The translations under genes were made by a program, and so were the position numbers. The notes below the pieces were generated by a model. That model was not told the origin of the DNA. It saw nothing but the letters and a program-made list of their open reading frames with translations, and searched no databases. Below are positions 1 through 12,081 of a stretch of DNA of 46,382 nucleotides, piece after piece; the stretch's first letter is position 1; each line of letters begins with the position of its first letter. Source of the stretch: Eubacteriales bacterium (GTDB lineage Bacteria; Bacillota; Clostridia; Oscillospirales; Butyricicoccaceae); the NCBI GenBank assembly GCA_030524205.1, contig JAUNGZ010000007.1:1-46382 (forward strand), in the 5' to 3' direction.

Positions 1-2
1 TT

Positions 3-284
3 GCCGCCTTTGCGTTGTATGTGGATAATGGATATAACGGGTTGAACTTTGACCGCCCCGCCATTGCCCGCTTGCAGCAGCACATACAGGCCGGACAGAT
101 TGAAAAGATCGTTGTCGTGAGCCTTGACCGCATTTCCCGCAACTGTATAGATACCGTTGCGTTTGCAGATCAAGCCGCCGACTTCGGCGTTTCCCTTGAA
201 GCAATCAACGGCGATCATGTGTCGCTTGATTGGAGCAGACAGTTATATGCTGCACTTGCCGCGAAAGGCGGTGAGCGCAGATGA
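3..284 (+). CDS. Serine recombinase catalytic-domain fragment, 5' end outside window
   Basis: The reading frame is open from the window edge, so the N-terminus with the expected catalytic serine is not visible. The visible part has resolvase-family features: the DNGYNGLNFDRP stretch, then VVVSLDRISRN, which matches the LDRxSR active-site arginine segment. The protein ends about 30 residues after that segment, without the long E helix or a helix-turn-helix, so it is a catalytic domain only. Its stop overlaps the start of the next recombinase (ATGA), which implies translational coupling. It may be a small partner recombinase of the mobile element or a decayed one. I cannot tell which without the upstream sequence. 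Confidence 0.7.
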   Translation, partial: AAFALYVDNGYNGLNFDRPAIARLQQHIQAGQIEKIVVVSLDRISRNCIDTVAFADQAADFGVSLEAINGDHVSLDWSRQLYAALAAKGGERR

Positions 285-2050
285 TGAACAAAGGGTTTTC
301 ATTTCAACAGGTTTCCACGCCTAACACATTGAGCGCGGAAGTACGCGAGGCCATAGCAACAAACGTCCTGCAATTCTATGTTCAAGAGCAGCAGGACGCA
401 CAGGACGAGGGAATAACCGCCCTGTACGAACGGCTTTCGCAGGAGGACAAGTTAGACGGTGAAAGCAACAGTATCGCAAACCAAAAGAAGATTTTGGAAA
501 GGTACTGCCGCGATCATGGCTATACGGCAATCCGGCACTATGACGAGGATGACGGATATTCTGGGACAAACTTCAACCGTCCGGGGTTTCAACGTATGCT
601 TGCCGATATTAAGGCGGGTAAAATCAAGCGCGTTATCGTAAAGGATATGTCCCGCTTTGGGCGCGATTATCTGCAAGTGGGATTTTATACGGACATTCTC
701 TTTCCCGATTTTGGCGTTCACTTTATCGCTGTAAACGACGGAGTGGACAGCACGCGGGGCGACAACGAGTTTACCGCAATTCGCAACGTATTTAACGAGA
801 TGTACGCCCGCGATACTTCAAAGAAAATCCGCGCTACTTGGCAATCAAAGGGCAAATCCGGCGAACATCTTACCACCATACCGCCCTATGGCTATATGAA
901 AGACCCGCAGGACAAAAAGAAGTGGATTATCGACGAGGAGGCCGCAGCCGTTGTGCAACAGATTTTCTCGTTATGTGTTTCCGGCATGGGGCCGACGCAG
1001 ATATGCCATTGGTTAGAGAAAAATAAGGTTCTCAATCCTACTTTTTATTGGCTATCAAAGGGTATGAAAGTAGGCAACAAGCCGAAACCGGGAGCAAACC
1101 AATACAAGTGGGTGAATGAAACCGTTTCCCGTATGTTAGAAAAAATCGAGTATTTGGGGCATACGGTAAACTTCAAAACCCGCAAGCAATCCTACAAAAG
1201 CAAAAAGACGTTGTGGAATGACCCGTCGGAGTGGGTGATCTTTGAGAACACACAACCGCCCATTATTGAGGAAAGCGTATTCCTTATTGTTCAGAACATA
1301 CGCCGTTCCCGTCGCCGCCCAACTAAAATGGGCGATATGGGTATTTTCTCCGGGCTGCTCTATTGTGCGGAGTGCGGCGGCAAGATGTATCAATGCCGCG
1401 CAACGAACTTCACCGAAGAACAGAAGTATTTTATTTGTTCTACCTATCGGAAAGGCAAAGACTTGTGTACGACGCACTCCATTAAGAACGTCGTCCTGCA
1501 TGAGATCGTCCTAAAAAACCTACGGGAAGCGATACAGTATGTAACGCAGCATGAGGCCGAGTTTGTGCAGGAGGCAGCGGACAGCAGCTTGCGGGAGCGC
1601 GACGCGGAGTTTTCACGCAAGCGTGATACACTTGCAAAAGCTGAAAGCCGGATTGTGGAACTGGACAACATTTTCAAGCACTTGTACGAGGACAATGTAA
1701 CCGGGAAGCTGTCTGATGATCGGTTTATCAAAATGTCCCGCGACTATGAACTTGAACAGGAAAACCTAAAAGCTATGGCAGCGGCCTTGCGAAAGGAACT
1801 GAAACAGCAGGAGCAGCAAAAGAACAATGTCAAGGCGTTTGTTTCGACGGTAAAGAAGTACACCGATATGCAGGAACTTGACGCTTCTGTACTCCGGGAG
1901 TTTATAGACCATATCGAGGTGTCCCACGTTGATAAGAAATCCAAAACAAGGGAAATCACGATTGTTTATAACTTTATCGGCGCATTTGATTTTGGGAGGG
2001 CGATTGACAACGCCCAACATACAACTAAAAAACAGCAAAGAACGGCATAG
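281..2050 (+). CDS. Large serine recombinase (TnpX/TndX-like site-specific integrase of a mobile element)
   Basis: This 589-residue protein catalyses site-specific strand exchange through a phosphoserine linkage. The catalytic domain spans roughly residues 45-190: the nucleophile is Ser53 in YERLS, and the active-site arginines are in SRFGRD (125-128). A recombinase domain follows (about 195-300). A zinc-ribbon-like segment has Cys362, Cys365, Cys386 and Cys396. A charged coiled coil runs about 430-520, and the C-terminal region resembles DUF4368. Length and order fit the large serine recombinases that move clostridial conjugative or mobilisable elements. The gene starts four bases inside the preceding recombinase stop. 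Base composition is clearly more AT-rich than the chromosomal genes to the right, which supports recent acquisition. Confidence 0.93.
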   Translation: MMNKGFSFQQVSTPNTLSAEVREAIATNVLQFYVQEQQDAQDEGITALYERLSQEDKLDGESNSIANQKKILERYCRDHGYTAIRHYDEDDGYSGTNFNRPGFQRMLADIKAGKIKRVIVKDMSRFGRDYLQVGFYTDILFPDFGVHFIAVNDGVDSTRGDNEFTAIRNVFNEMYARDTSKKIRATWQSKGKSGEHLTTIPPYGYMKDPQDKKKWIIDEEAAAVVQQIFSLCVSGMGPTQICHWLEKNKVLNPTFYWLSKGMKVGNKPKPGANQYKWVNETVSRMLEKIEYLGHTVNFKTRKQSYKSKKTLWNDPSEWVIFENTQPPIIEESVFLIVQNIRRSRRRPTKMGDMGIFSGLLYCAECGGKMYQCRATNFTEEQKYFICSTYRKGKDLCTTHSIKNVVLHEIVLKNLREAIQYVTQHEAEFVQEAADSSLRERDAEFSRKRDTLAKAESRIVELDNIFKHLYEDNVTGKLSDDRFIKMSRDYELEQENLKAMAAALRKELKQQEQQKNNVKAFVSTVKKYTDMQELDASVLREFIDHIEVSHVDKKSKTREITIVYNFIGAFDFGRAIDNAQHTTKKQQRTA

Positions 2051-2066
2051 CCGTTGCTATACCGTT
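2041..2066 (+). terminator. Hairpin at the 3' end of the recombinase gene
   Basis: An 11-bp stem (AACGGCATAGC / GCTATACCGTT, one mismatch) with loop CGTT overlaps the recombinase stop codon. Only a broken T-rich stretch follows, so this is a weak intrinsic terminator at best. It could equally be part of the element end recognised by the recombinase. Confidence 0.4.
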
Positions 2067-2130
2067 CCTTGCTTCAATGTTTTCTTAATTCACCGCCCCA
2101 TTCGCAGCGTGCTTTTTTGTTTGCGCGGTT

Positions 2131-3069
2131 TCATCCAACCAGCCGCAGCAGCGCTTCCATCACGGTGATGGAGAGCGGCAGCGTGACGACGGAGAGCAGC
2201 GTCGTCAATGCGATGGCGCGGGTGGAGAATAGGAAATCCGTATGGTAGAGCTGTCCGAACATGGCGGAGGCGAGCGCGCAGGGCGCGGCGATGCCGGTCA
2301 GCAGCGTCAGCTTGGCCATCGTACTCAAGGGGACGAACAGCAGCAGCACGATGCTGATTGCAGGCATCAGCAGCAGGCGCACGCCGGCCAAATGCCAAAC
2401 GGCCTTATCGGTAAAGCACTTCTTTAAGTCAATCTGGGCGAGAAAGCAGCCGAGCGCCAGCATGGCCAGCGGGGTGTTCACGTCGCCCATCAGGTCGACC
2501 GCATGATACACCAGCCCGGGCAGCTTGACCGGAGAGCAGAACAGCAAAAAGCCCCCGACCGTGGCGAGCATCGCGGGATTAAGCAGAATGTTTTTCAGTC
2601 CTTTTCCGTCCTTGCCGCCGGAAAGCTGCCCCACGCCGTAGGTCCACAGTACGATTGCCATGCAGGCGATATGCGCCGAGCCGAGAAACACGCCGTCCGC
2701 GCCGAACATCGCGTCGAGCAGGGGAAGCGCCATGAAGCCGTTGTTGGTGAGAACGGCGGAAACGCGGCGGTCGGCGCTGTTCGATATTTTTTCGGGCCGG
2801 TAAATGCGGTTGGCGAGCACGATGGAAAGCAGGAACAGCGCCACGCCGCATATAAAAATCAGTCCGAGCGAATAGCCAAGCGCAGGGTCGAACGGCCGCT
2901 GGAACGAACGCAGGATACATAGAGGCATGACGTATTTGTTCAGCAAAAGCGTTAAGCTTTCCGTCGTTTGATTGGTGAGAATTTTCTGGTGAAACAAAAA
3001 ATATCCCAGCGCGATGAGCAAAAACATTACGACAATCTGCTGCAGGACCAATAGACTGTTGGTAAACAT
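2131..3069 (-). CDS. AEC-family transporter (auxin efflux carrier type permease)
   Basis: This 312-residue integral membrane protein has about ten hydrophobic segments arranged as two halves around a polar centre. That and its length are typical of AEC permeases, which export organic anions such as malate or auxin-like acids. Substrate cannot be read from the sequence. I place the start at 3069 because GGAGG lies six bases upstream of that ATG; the longer frame to 3096 has no ribosome binding site. It is transcribed divergently from dacF and towards the mobile element. The coding end appears intact, so the element did not truncate it. Confidence 0.85.
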   Translation of the reverse strand: MFTNSLLVLQQIVVMFLLIALGYFLFHQKILTNQTTESLTLLLNKYVMPLCILRSFQRPFDPALGYSLGLIFICGVALFLLSIVLANRIYRPEKISNSADRRVSAVLTNNGFMALPLLDAMFGADGVFLGSAHIACMAIVLWTYGVGQLSGGKDGKGLKNILLNPAMLATVGGFLLFCSPVKLPGLVYHAVDLMGDVNTPLAMLALGCFLAQIDLKKCFTDKAVWHLAGVRLLLMPAISIVLLLFVPLSTMAKLTLLTGIAAPCALASAMFGQLYHTDFLFSTRAIALTTLLSVVTLPLSITVMEALLRLVG

Positions 3070-3096
3070 ATGTTCCTCCGATTTTAAACTAATCAT

Positions 3097-3125
3097 ATCA
3101 TACGCGCATCACCGGCTTTTGTCAA
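3097..3125 (-). promoter_or_regulatory. Sigma-70 type promoter of the AEC transporter
   Basis: On the minus strand a perfect -35 TTGACA (3125-3120) is followed after 17 bases by -10 TATGAT (3102-3097). It sits about 30 bases upstream of the chosen start. Confidence 0.75.
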
Positions 3126-3192
3126 TTTCCGAGAAGGGCATGTTTACCGGAGAGAACGCATAGGCTGAACAAAAAAGGGGAGGACAGACCGC

Positions 3193-4326
3193 ATGAAAAA
3201 GATCGTTTGCCTTGCGCTTTGCACCGGCATGCTGTTCCAATCGGCGCTGGCGCTGCCGGAGATGGGGGCGCTTAACGCAAAATCGGCCGCGCTGTACGCC
3301 GCGGGCGGGCAGGAGCTTTATTCGTATCAGGCTGACGAGCCCTTGCAGCCCGCTTCGGTTACCAAAATCATGACCATGCTGCTCGCCATGGAAGCGCTCG
3401 AACGCGGCGACGTCACGCTCGACACGATGATCACGGGCAGCGAATACGCCTGCTCGATGGGCGGCACGCAGATCTGGCTCGAGCCGGGCGAGCAGCTTTC
3501 GCTCGACGAGATGCTCAAGGCGATCGCCGTCGGTTCGGCAAACGACTGCGCGGTTGCCGTTGCCGAGCATCTGGCAGGTACGGAGGCAGCGTTCGTCGAG
3601 CGCATGAACCAGCGCGCGTCTGAGCTGGGCTGCACCAATACGCAGTTTATCAACGCGAACGGACTGGACGGCATGGGGCAGAAAACCATCACCACGGCGC
3701 ATGATCTCGCGCTGATTTCCTGCGAATTGCTGCGGCACCCCAAAATTTTGGAGTACACCGGCATTTGGATGGACAGCATCCGAGGCGGCAAATTTGCGCT
3801 CGCCAACACCAATAAGATGCTCAAAAGCTATCAGGGGCTGACCGGGCTGAAAACAGGCTATATTTCGGAAGCGGGCTTCTGCATTTCGGCAAGCGCCGAG
3901 CGGGAGGGATTGGGGCTGGTCGCGGTGGTTATGGCAGCGCCCACCAAGGAGGCGCGCATGGCGGACGCAACCGCCCTGCTCAATTACGGCTTTGCCAATT
4001 TTACGGCGTATACCCCCCCGTCAGACGCGCTGGCGCCCGTGCCGGTCACGCTTGGCAAAGCGGACTTCGTGCAGCCGGTCATGGAGGGCGGCGAAACGCT
4101 TGTAATTGAAAAGGCCAAGGCTGCCGAACTGGAAACACGGCTTGACCTGCCGGAAACGCTGGCAGCGCCGGTTGAAGCGGGGCAGAAGATCGGCGAACTG
4201 ACGGTGCTGAGCGGCGGCGAAACCGTGCTTACCGTACCCCTGACCGCCGCGGAATCGGTGGAGGCAAAGGGCCTGCGCGATCTTTTTTCTTCGTTTTGGA
4301 GCGAGCTTTTGGGCAGCCCGGAATAA
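3193..4326 (+). CDS. dacF: D-alanyl-D-alanine carboxypeptidase (class C low-molecular-mass PBP, DacF/PBP5 type)
   Basis: This exported serine carboxypeptidase removes the terminal D-Ala of peptidoglycan stem peptides. Its 377 residues begin with a signal peptide (about 1-21). All three active-site motifs are present: SVTK at 55-58 with nucleophile Ser55, SAN at 115-117, and KTG at 220-222. A C-terminal beta-rich domain (about 280-360) matches the PBP5 C-terminal domain. A GGGGAGG ribosome binding site precedes the ATG. The symbol is by similarity to the DacF/DacB group; the exact paralogue is uncertain. It appears to be transcribed alone. Confidence 0.92.
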   Translation: MKKIVCLALCTGMLFQSALALPEMGALNAKSAALYAAGGQELYSYQADEPLQPASVTKIMTMLLAMEALERGDVTLDTMITGSEYACSMGGTQIWLEPGEQLSLDEMLKAIAVGSANDCAVAVAEHLAGTEAAFVERMNQRASELGCTNTQFINANGLDGMGQKTITTAHDLALISCELLRHPKILEYTGIWMDSIRGGKFALANTNKMLKSYQGLTGLKTGYISEAGFCISASAEREGLGLVAVVMAAPTKEARMADATALLNYGFANFTAYTPPSDALAPVPVTLGKADFVQPVMEGGETLVIEKAKAAELETRLDLPETLAAPVEAGQKIGELTVLSGGETVLTVPLTAAESVEAKGLRDLFSSFWSELLGSPE

Positions 4327-4362
4327 AATAAGACAAAATGACGGGAAGTTGACAAATCATGC

Positions 4363-4391
4363 TTGAGGTTTTGGGCAAACTATGGTACACT
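4363..4391 (+). promoter_or_regulatory. Promoter of the P-loop protein gene
   Basis: TTGAGG (4363-4368), a 17-base spacer and TACACT (4386-4391). A TG one base upstream of the -10 hexamer makes it an extended -10 promoter. Confidence 0.65.
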
Positions 4392-4425
4392 AGGGATAAC
4401 CTCAAAGGTTGGGAGGAATTAATCT

Positions 4426-4836
4426 ATGGTAAAACTTATCATTGGCGGCACTGGCTCTGGCAAGACCAAGGAATTGATCGATCAGGTCAACGCCGCAGTA
4501 AAAGAAGAAAAGGGAAGCGTGGTTTGCATTTCCCGCGGCGGCAAGCTGACGTTTGACATCTCGCATGATGCGCGTTTGATCGACGCGGCAGATTATCCGA
4601 TCAAGGATTACGCGAGCCTGCTTGGTTTCCTGTGCGGCATCCATGCCGGCAATTACGACATCACCCGCGTGTTTATCGACGGCCTGTACAAGATCACAGG
4701 CGTGAAGGATGCGGCTAAGGCCGAGGAATTCCTGAACGCGCTGAATGATTTTTCCGAGCAGCACAGCGTTAATTTCACGGTTTCGCTGAGCACGGATCCC
4801 TCGGCCGTGACCGAAGGCATGAAGCGCTTTTTGTAA
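4426..4836 (+). CDS. Small P-loop NTPase of unknown function
   Basis: The protein has 136 residues and a textbook Walker A motif, GGTGSGKT, at residues 7-14. A Walker B-like hydrophobic strand ending in Asp (TRVFIDG) lies near residue 87. Relatives in Clostridia are often labelled PilT-like, but nothing here points to a pilus motor: it is far too short and lacks the His and Asp boxes. The gene has its own promoter, a GGGAGG site and a strong terminator, so it is monocistronic. It lies immediately upstream of the ATP synthase operon. The role is unknown. Confidence 0.8.
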   Translation: MVKLIIGGTGSGKTKELIDQVNAAVKEEKGSVVCISRGGKLTFDISHDARLIDAADYPIKDYASLLGFLCGIHAGNYDITRVFIDGLYKITGVKDAAKAEEFLNALNDFSEQHSVNFTVSLSTDPSAVTEGMKRFL

Positions 4837-4861
4837 AAAATATACTTATCTGTGATTTTTC

Positions 4862-4897
4862 AATAGACGCAATCTCTAAGATTGCGTCTATTTTTTT
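4862..4897 (+). terminator. Strong intrinsic terminator after the P-loop gene
   Basis: A perfect 13-bp stem (AATAGACGCAATC with its complement, loop TCTAA) runs directly into a T tract. It insulates the ATP synthase operon from the upstream gene. Confidence 0.92.
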
Positions 4898-4960
4898 GGT
4901 TATTTTACATAATAGTGTGATAAAGGACGAAAATATTCTAGAGATTTATAATAAAAAGTG

Positions 4961-4989
4961 TTTCACTTTTTGGTAAGGTTAGGTATAAT
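4961..4989 (+). promoter_or_regulatory. Likely promoter of the ATP synthase operon
   Basis: A consensus -10 TATAAT (4984-4989) sits 17 bases after a weak -35 TTTCAC (4961-4966), leaving a leader of about 80 bases before atpZ. Confidence 0.6.
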
Positions 4990-5077
4990 AAAGCTGATGT
5001 GTGGGATAGGGGACAGCTCTGCTTTTTTGGGGCACTGCTGTGCTCTTTGCATCAATTCAGGTCTTGGGGGGATGCGG

Positions 5078-5335
5078 TTGAAGAAAGGCAAAAGCACTTG
5101 GTCGGCGCTGCGTTATCTGGTGTACTTCAGTCAGGTAGGCGTCACGATGGTCACGCCGCCGTTGGCGTTCTGCTTCGCGGCCGTTTGGCTGCGCAACAGG
5201 TTCGGCTGGGGAAACGGCGTGGTAATTGCAGGGCTCTTGCTCGGTATAGCGGTTGCGGTCTGCGGCCTGCGGGATTTTCTGCGGTTTACCGAGCGAAAAG
5301 CCAGAGAACGCGAGCAGGAGGAGAAAAAGCTATGA
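5078..5335 (+). CDS. atpZ: AtpZ/AtpI-family F0 accessory membrane protein
   Basis: This is a small protein (85 residues) with two membrane segments (about 15-35 and 45-62) and a highly charged C-terminus. That matches AtpZ, the accessory protein at the head of many Firmicute ATP synthase operons, implicated in F0 assembly or Mg2+ handling. I use TTG at 5078 because the G-rich ribosome binding site (5066-5071) is six bases upstream. The ATG at 5072 would touch that site. The stop overlaps the atpI start by four bases (ATGA). Confidence 0.75.
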   Translation: MKKGKSTWSALRYLVYFSQVGVTMVTPPLAFCFAAVWLRNRFGWGNGVVIAGLLLGIAVAVCGLRDFLRFTERKAREREQEEKKL

Positions 5336-5715
5336 CGGGAATGGAAATCGTCCGGGAGGAAGCCCGGCGCATGCTGCGCGGCATGGTCCCGCTGACGCTG
5401 ATCGCCTTTGGCGCGTTCGTGCTGTTCGGCTGCGCTCCTCTGCGGGCGGCCGTCAGTCTGCTGCTGGGGGCGTGCTATTCGCTCCTGCTGTTCCGCATGA
5501 TCGGTAGAAGCGCCGTGAAAGCGGTCCTGTTTCCGCCCGAACAAGGCACGAGGATCGTCCGCCGCGGCTATGTCTTCCGTTACGCGTTGACCGGCGTAAT
5601 GATCGTTCTGGCGATCAAAGCGCCTTTCATCCATCCGCTGGCGGCGGTGCTGCCGCTGTTCTTTCCCAAATTCATTTTACTCTGGTCCAGCGTATTTCAG
5701 AGGAAAGGAGGTTAA
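5332..5715 (+). CDS. atpI: ATP synthase subunit I (AtpI-like assembly factor)
   Basis: A 127-residue protein with four hydrophobic segments, in the AtpI position between atpZ and atpB. AtpI-type proteins assist assembly of the c ring in some F0 complexes, including Na+-dependent ones. Sequence conservation in this family is low, so the call rests on size, topology and operon position. A GGAGGA site lies before the ATG, which overlaps the atpZ stop. The 3' end holds the AAAGGAGG ribosome binding site of atpB. Confidence 0.78.
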   Translation: MTGMEIVREEARRMLRGMVPLTLIAFGAFVLFGCAPLRAAVSLLLGACYSLLLFRMIGRSAVKAVLFPPEQGTRIVRRGYVFRYALTGVMIVLAIKAPFIHPLAAVLPLFFPKFILLWSSVFQRKGG

Positions 5716-5718
5716 ACG

Positions 5719-6432
5719 GTGGATGCACAAATAACAGGCCCAAAGGTATATTTCTATTTGTTTGGCAATGAAAGCATGCCGATCACCGAAACCATGCGCA
5801 ACTACTGGATTGTTATGGCGTTCATCCTGCTTCTCTGCGTTTTCCTGACGCACCGCATGCAGAAGGTGCCGAAAGGCAGGCAAGCGCTCGCGGAAAAGGC
5901 GGTGCAGATGATAGACGATCTGGTTGACAGTACGATGGGCGAGGGCTTCCGAAGCTTTTCCCCGTATATCATGACGCTGCTGATGAGTTCGCTGTTAGGT
6001 TCTCTGGCAACGCTGTTTTGGATGCGGCCGGTCACGGCCGACCTCAACACAACGCTCGGCTGGGCCCTGATCACCTTCGCGCTCATTACGATCAATAAGA
6101 TCAAATATCATGGCGTAGGCGGTTATTTAAAGGGCTTTCTCGAACCGATCTTTGTTATGGCTCCGCTCAACGTACTCAGCGAAGTTGCCACGCCGATCTC
6201 CATGTCGTTCCGTCATTTCGGCAATATGGCCGGCGGTCTGGTCATTTCAACGCTGCTGCTTGGCGCTTTGCAGGCTCTTTCTCACGCGGTGCTCGGCTTT
6301 CTGCCCGTTCCGCTGCTGCAAATCGGCATTCCCGGCATTCTTTCGCTGTATTTTGACTGCTTCACCGCAGCCATGCAGGCGTTTATTTTCAGTATGCTGA
6401 CGATGTCCTATGTCGGCGCGGCAAAAGATTGA
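5719..6432 (+). CDS. atpB: F0F1 ATP synthase subunit a
   Basis: Subunit a forms the ion half-channels against the c ring. The 237-residue protein has five to six membrane helices. It carries the family signature SMSFRHFGNMAGG, in which Arg165 is the essential stator arginine. The start is GTG, preceded by a strong AAAGGAGG. The a subunit must match the c subunit in ion choice, and atpE here carries a Na+ signature. Confidence 0.96.
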   Translation: MDAQITGPKVYFYLFGNESMPITETMRNYWIVMAFILLLCVFLTHRMQKVPKGRQALAEKAVQMIDDLVDSTMGEGFRSFSPYIMTLLMSSLLGSLATLFWMRPVTADLNTTLGWALITFALITINKIKYHGVGGYLKGFLEPIFVMAPLNVLSEVATPISMSFRHFGNMAGGLVISTLLLGALQALSHAVLGFLPVPLLQIGIPGILSLYFDCFTAAMQAFIFSMLTMSYVGAAKD

Positions 6433-6470
6433 AAACAAAACCACATTTTGAATCAGAATTTTCAAATTAG

Positions 6471-6749
<279 letters not shown>

Positions 6750-6788
6750 TGGTTCGCCGGATTTTTAACGGGAAGGAGGGTTACCCCT

Positions 6789-7292
6789 TTGTTAGAAGGA
6801 ATTACGCAGGAATTTGTCACAATCGGCTGGTGGCCGATCGTTGTTACGCTTTGTAACACCCTCATTACCTTTTTGATCATCAAAAAGTTCCTCTTTAAGC
6901 CGGTGCGCAAAATGATGGCCGCGCGTGAGGAGGAAGTGCAGAATATGTACGCCGTCGCGGAGAAGGCGCAGACCGAGGCGGAAAATCTCCGCAGCGAATA
7001 TACCGAGCGTCTGTCCAAGGCCAAGGAGGAGGCGACCGAAATCGTCGGTTCCGCGACCCGCCGTGCGACCGTGCGCAGCGAGGAGATCCTGAAGGAATCC
7101 TCCCAGCAGGCCGCCGCGATGATGAAGAAGGCCGAAACGACGATCGAGATGGAGCGCAAGAAGGCGATGAACGAGCTGAAGGACGAAATTGCCGGCCTGT
7201 CGGTGATGATCGCCTCCAAGGTCGTCGAGCGCGACGTGAACGAAGCCGACCATGAACGCTTCATTGAAGAGTTCATCGACAAGGTAGGGTGA
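6789..7292 (+). CDS. atpF: F0F1 ATP synthase subunit b
   Basis: Subunit b is the peripheral stalk that joins F0 to F1. Of its 167 residues, one N-terminal membrane helix (about 12-32) is followed by a long charged, Ala/Glu/Lys-rich coiled coil to the end. The start is TTG: AGGAGGG (6774-6780) lies eight bases upstream and the first ATG is about 40 residues in, which would delete the anchor. The gene lies between atpE and atpH as usual. Confidence 0.94.
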   Translation: MLEGITQEFVTIGWWPIVVTLCNTLITFLIIKKFLFKPVRKMMAAREEEVQNMYAVAEKAQTEAENLRSEYTERLSKAKEEATEIVGSATRRATVRSEEILKESSQQAAAMMKKAETTIEMERKKAMNELKDEIAGLSVMIASKVVERDVNEADHERFIEEFIDKVG

Positions 7293-7298
7293 GCGTAA

Positions 7299-9363
<2,065 letters not shown>

Positions 9364-9382
9364 GGGAAGGGAGGACTGACTT

Positions 9383-10249
9383 ATGGCTTCCGGCAACATG
9401 AAGGACATCAAGCGCCGCATCAAATCCGTGCAGTCCACCATGCAGATCACTAAGGCGATGGAGCTGGTGGCGTCCTCGAAAATGCGGCGCGCCAAGGAAC
9501 GCGCGCTTGCCGCGCGGCCCTATTTCAACACGATGTATGAAACGATCACCCGGCTGGCGGCGGCCACGCGCGACGGCGATTCCATTTACACCCGCCACCG
9601 TGAGGTGAAAAACAGTCTGTACCTTGTGATCGCGGGCGACCGCGGCCTTGCGGGCGGTTACAACGCCAACCTGTTCAAGCTGGCCGCCGCGCAGATGGCG
9701 GGCAAAAACGCGCAGGTGATCACGATCGGCAAAAAAGCGCAGGAGCATTATGCCAAGCGCCCGTGGCCGGTGGTTTCCGATTATCCCGGCATCGCCGAAA
9801 CCATGCGCATCAGCGATACGCATCCCATCGTTCATGACCTGCTTTCGCTGTTCCGCGACGGCAAGGTGGATGAGGTGTTCCTCTGCTACACCGAGTTTAT
9901 CTCGCCCTTGCAGCAGGACGCCAAGTGCATCCAGCTGCTGCCCGCGAGCTTTGAGCGCGCGGAACAGGAAAAACCGGCCGGCCCGCAGGTGCTGACCGAG
10001 TACGATCCCTCGCCCGAGGCGGTGTTCGACGCGATCATCCCCGAGTACCTTTACGGCGTGCTGTACGGCGCGACGGTCGAGAGCTTCTGCTCCGAGCAGT
10101 CCGCCCGGCGCATGGCGATGGAGGCCGCGTCCGACAACGCGGGCGAAATGATCGAAAATCTGAACCTGTCCTACAACCGCGCGCGGCAGGCCGCCATCAC
10201 GCAGGAGATCACCGAGATCGTTGCGGGTTCCGGCGAGGTCGGCGCATAG
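9383..10249 (+). CDS. atpG: F1 ATP synthase subunit gamma
   Basis: The central rotor shaft of F1, 288 residues. The conserved N-terminal coiled-coil start (MKDIKRRIKSVQSTMQITKA) and the C-terminal coil ending near SYNRARQAAITQEITEI are both intact. A GGGAGG ribosome binding site lies upstream. The gene lies between atpA and atpD in the standard order. Confidence 0.97.
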   Translation: MASGNMKDIKRRIKSVQSTMQITKAMELVASSKMRRAKERALAARPYFNTMYETITRLAAATRDGDSIYTRHREVKNSLYLVIAGDRGLAGGYNANLFKLAAAQMAGKNAQVITIGKKAQEHYAKRPWPVVSDYPGIAETMRISDTHPIVHDLLSLFRDGKVDEVFLCYTEFISPLQQDAKCIQLLPASFERAEQEKPAGPQVLTEYDPSPEAVFDAIIPEYLYGVLYGATVESFCSEQSARRMAMEAASDNAGEMIENLNLSYNRARQAAITQEITEIVAGSGEVGA

Positions 10250-10258
10250 GACTATTAG

Positions 10259-11674
<1,416 letters not shown>

Positions 11675-11675
11675 T

Positions 11676-12077
11676 ATGGCTACCTTTCATTTAAAAGTGC
11701 TGACGACCGAGCGCTGCTTTTTCGACGACGAGGTGGAACAGATCGTTGTGCGCACCACGCAGGGCGACGCGGGCATCCTGCCGAACCACATCCCGTATAC
11801 CGCGGCGCTGGGGATCGGCGGGCTGACCATCATTCAAAACGGCGCCGAGCGCGTCGCGGCGATCGCGGGCGGCTTTGTCGACGTATCGAAGGAGCAGACC
11901 GTCGTTCTCGCCCGCACCTGCGAATGGGCGGACGAAATCGATATCAACCGCGCCCGCGAAGCGGCCGAGCGCGCCCGTCAGAAGCTTCAGCAGAAGGCGA
12001 GCGAGCACGAACAGGACGTTGCGCAGGTCAAGCTGAAAAAAGCGGTCAACCGCATGCGCATCGCGGGAGAAAAATAA
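11676..12077 (+). CDS. atpC: F1 ATP synthase subunit epsilon
   Basis: The 133-residue epsilon subunit has an N-terminal beta sandwich (about 1-85), with the GDAGILPNHIPY turn, and a C-terminal two-helix hairpin rich in Ala/Arg/Glu that can inhibit ATP hydrolysis. It is the last gene of the operon and is followed by a hairpin array that includes a strong terminator. Confidence 0.96.
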   Translation: MATFHLKVLTTERCFFDDEVEQIVVRTTQGDAGILPNHIPYTAALGIGGLTIIQNGAERVAAIAGGFVDVSKEQTVVLARTCEWADEIDINRAREAAERARQKLQQKASEHEQDVAQVKLKKAVNRMRIAGEK

Positions 12078-12081
12078 GCTT

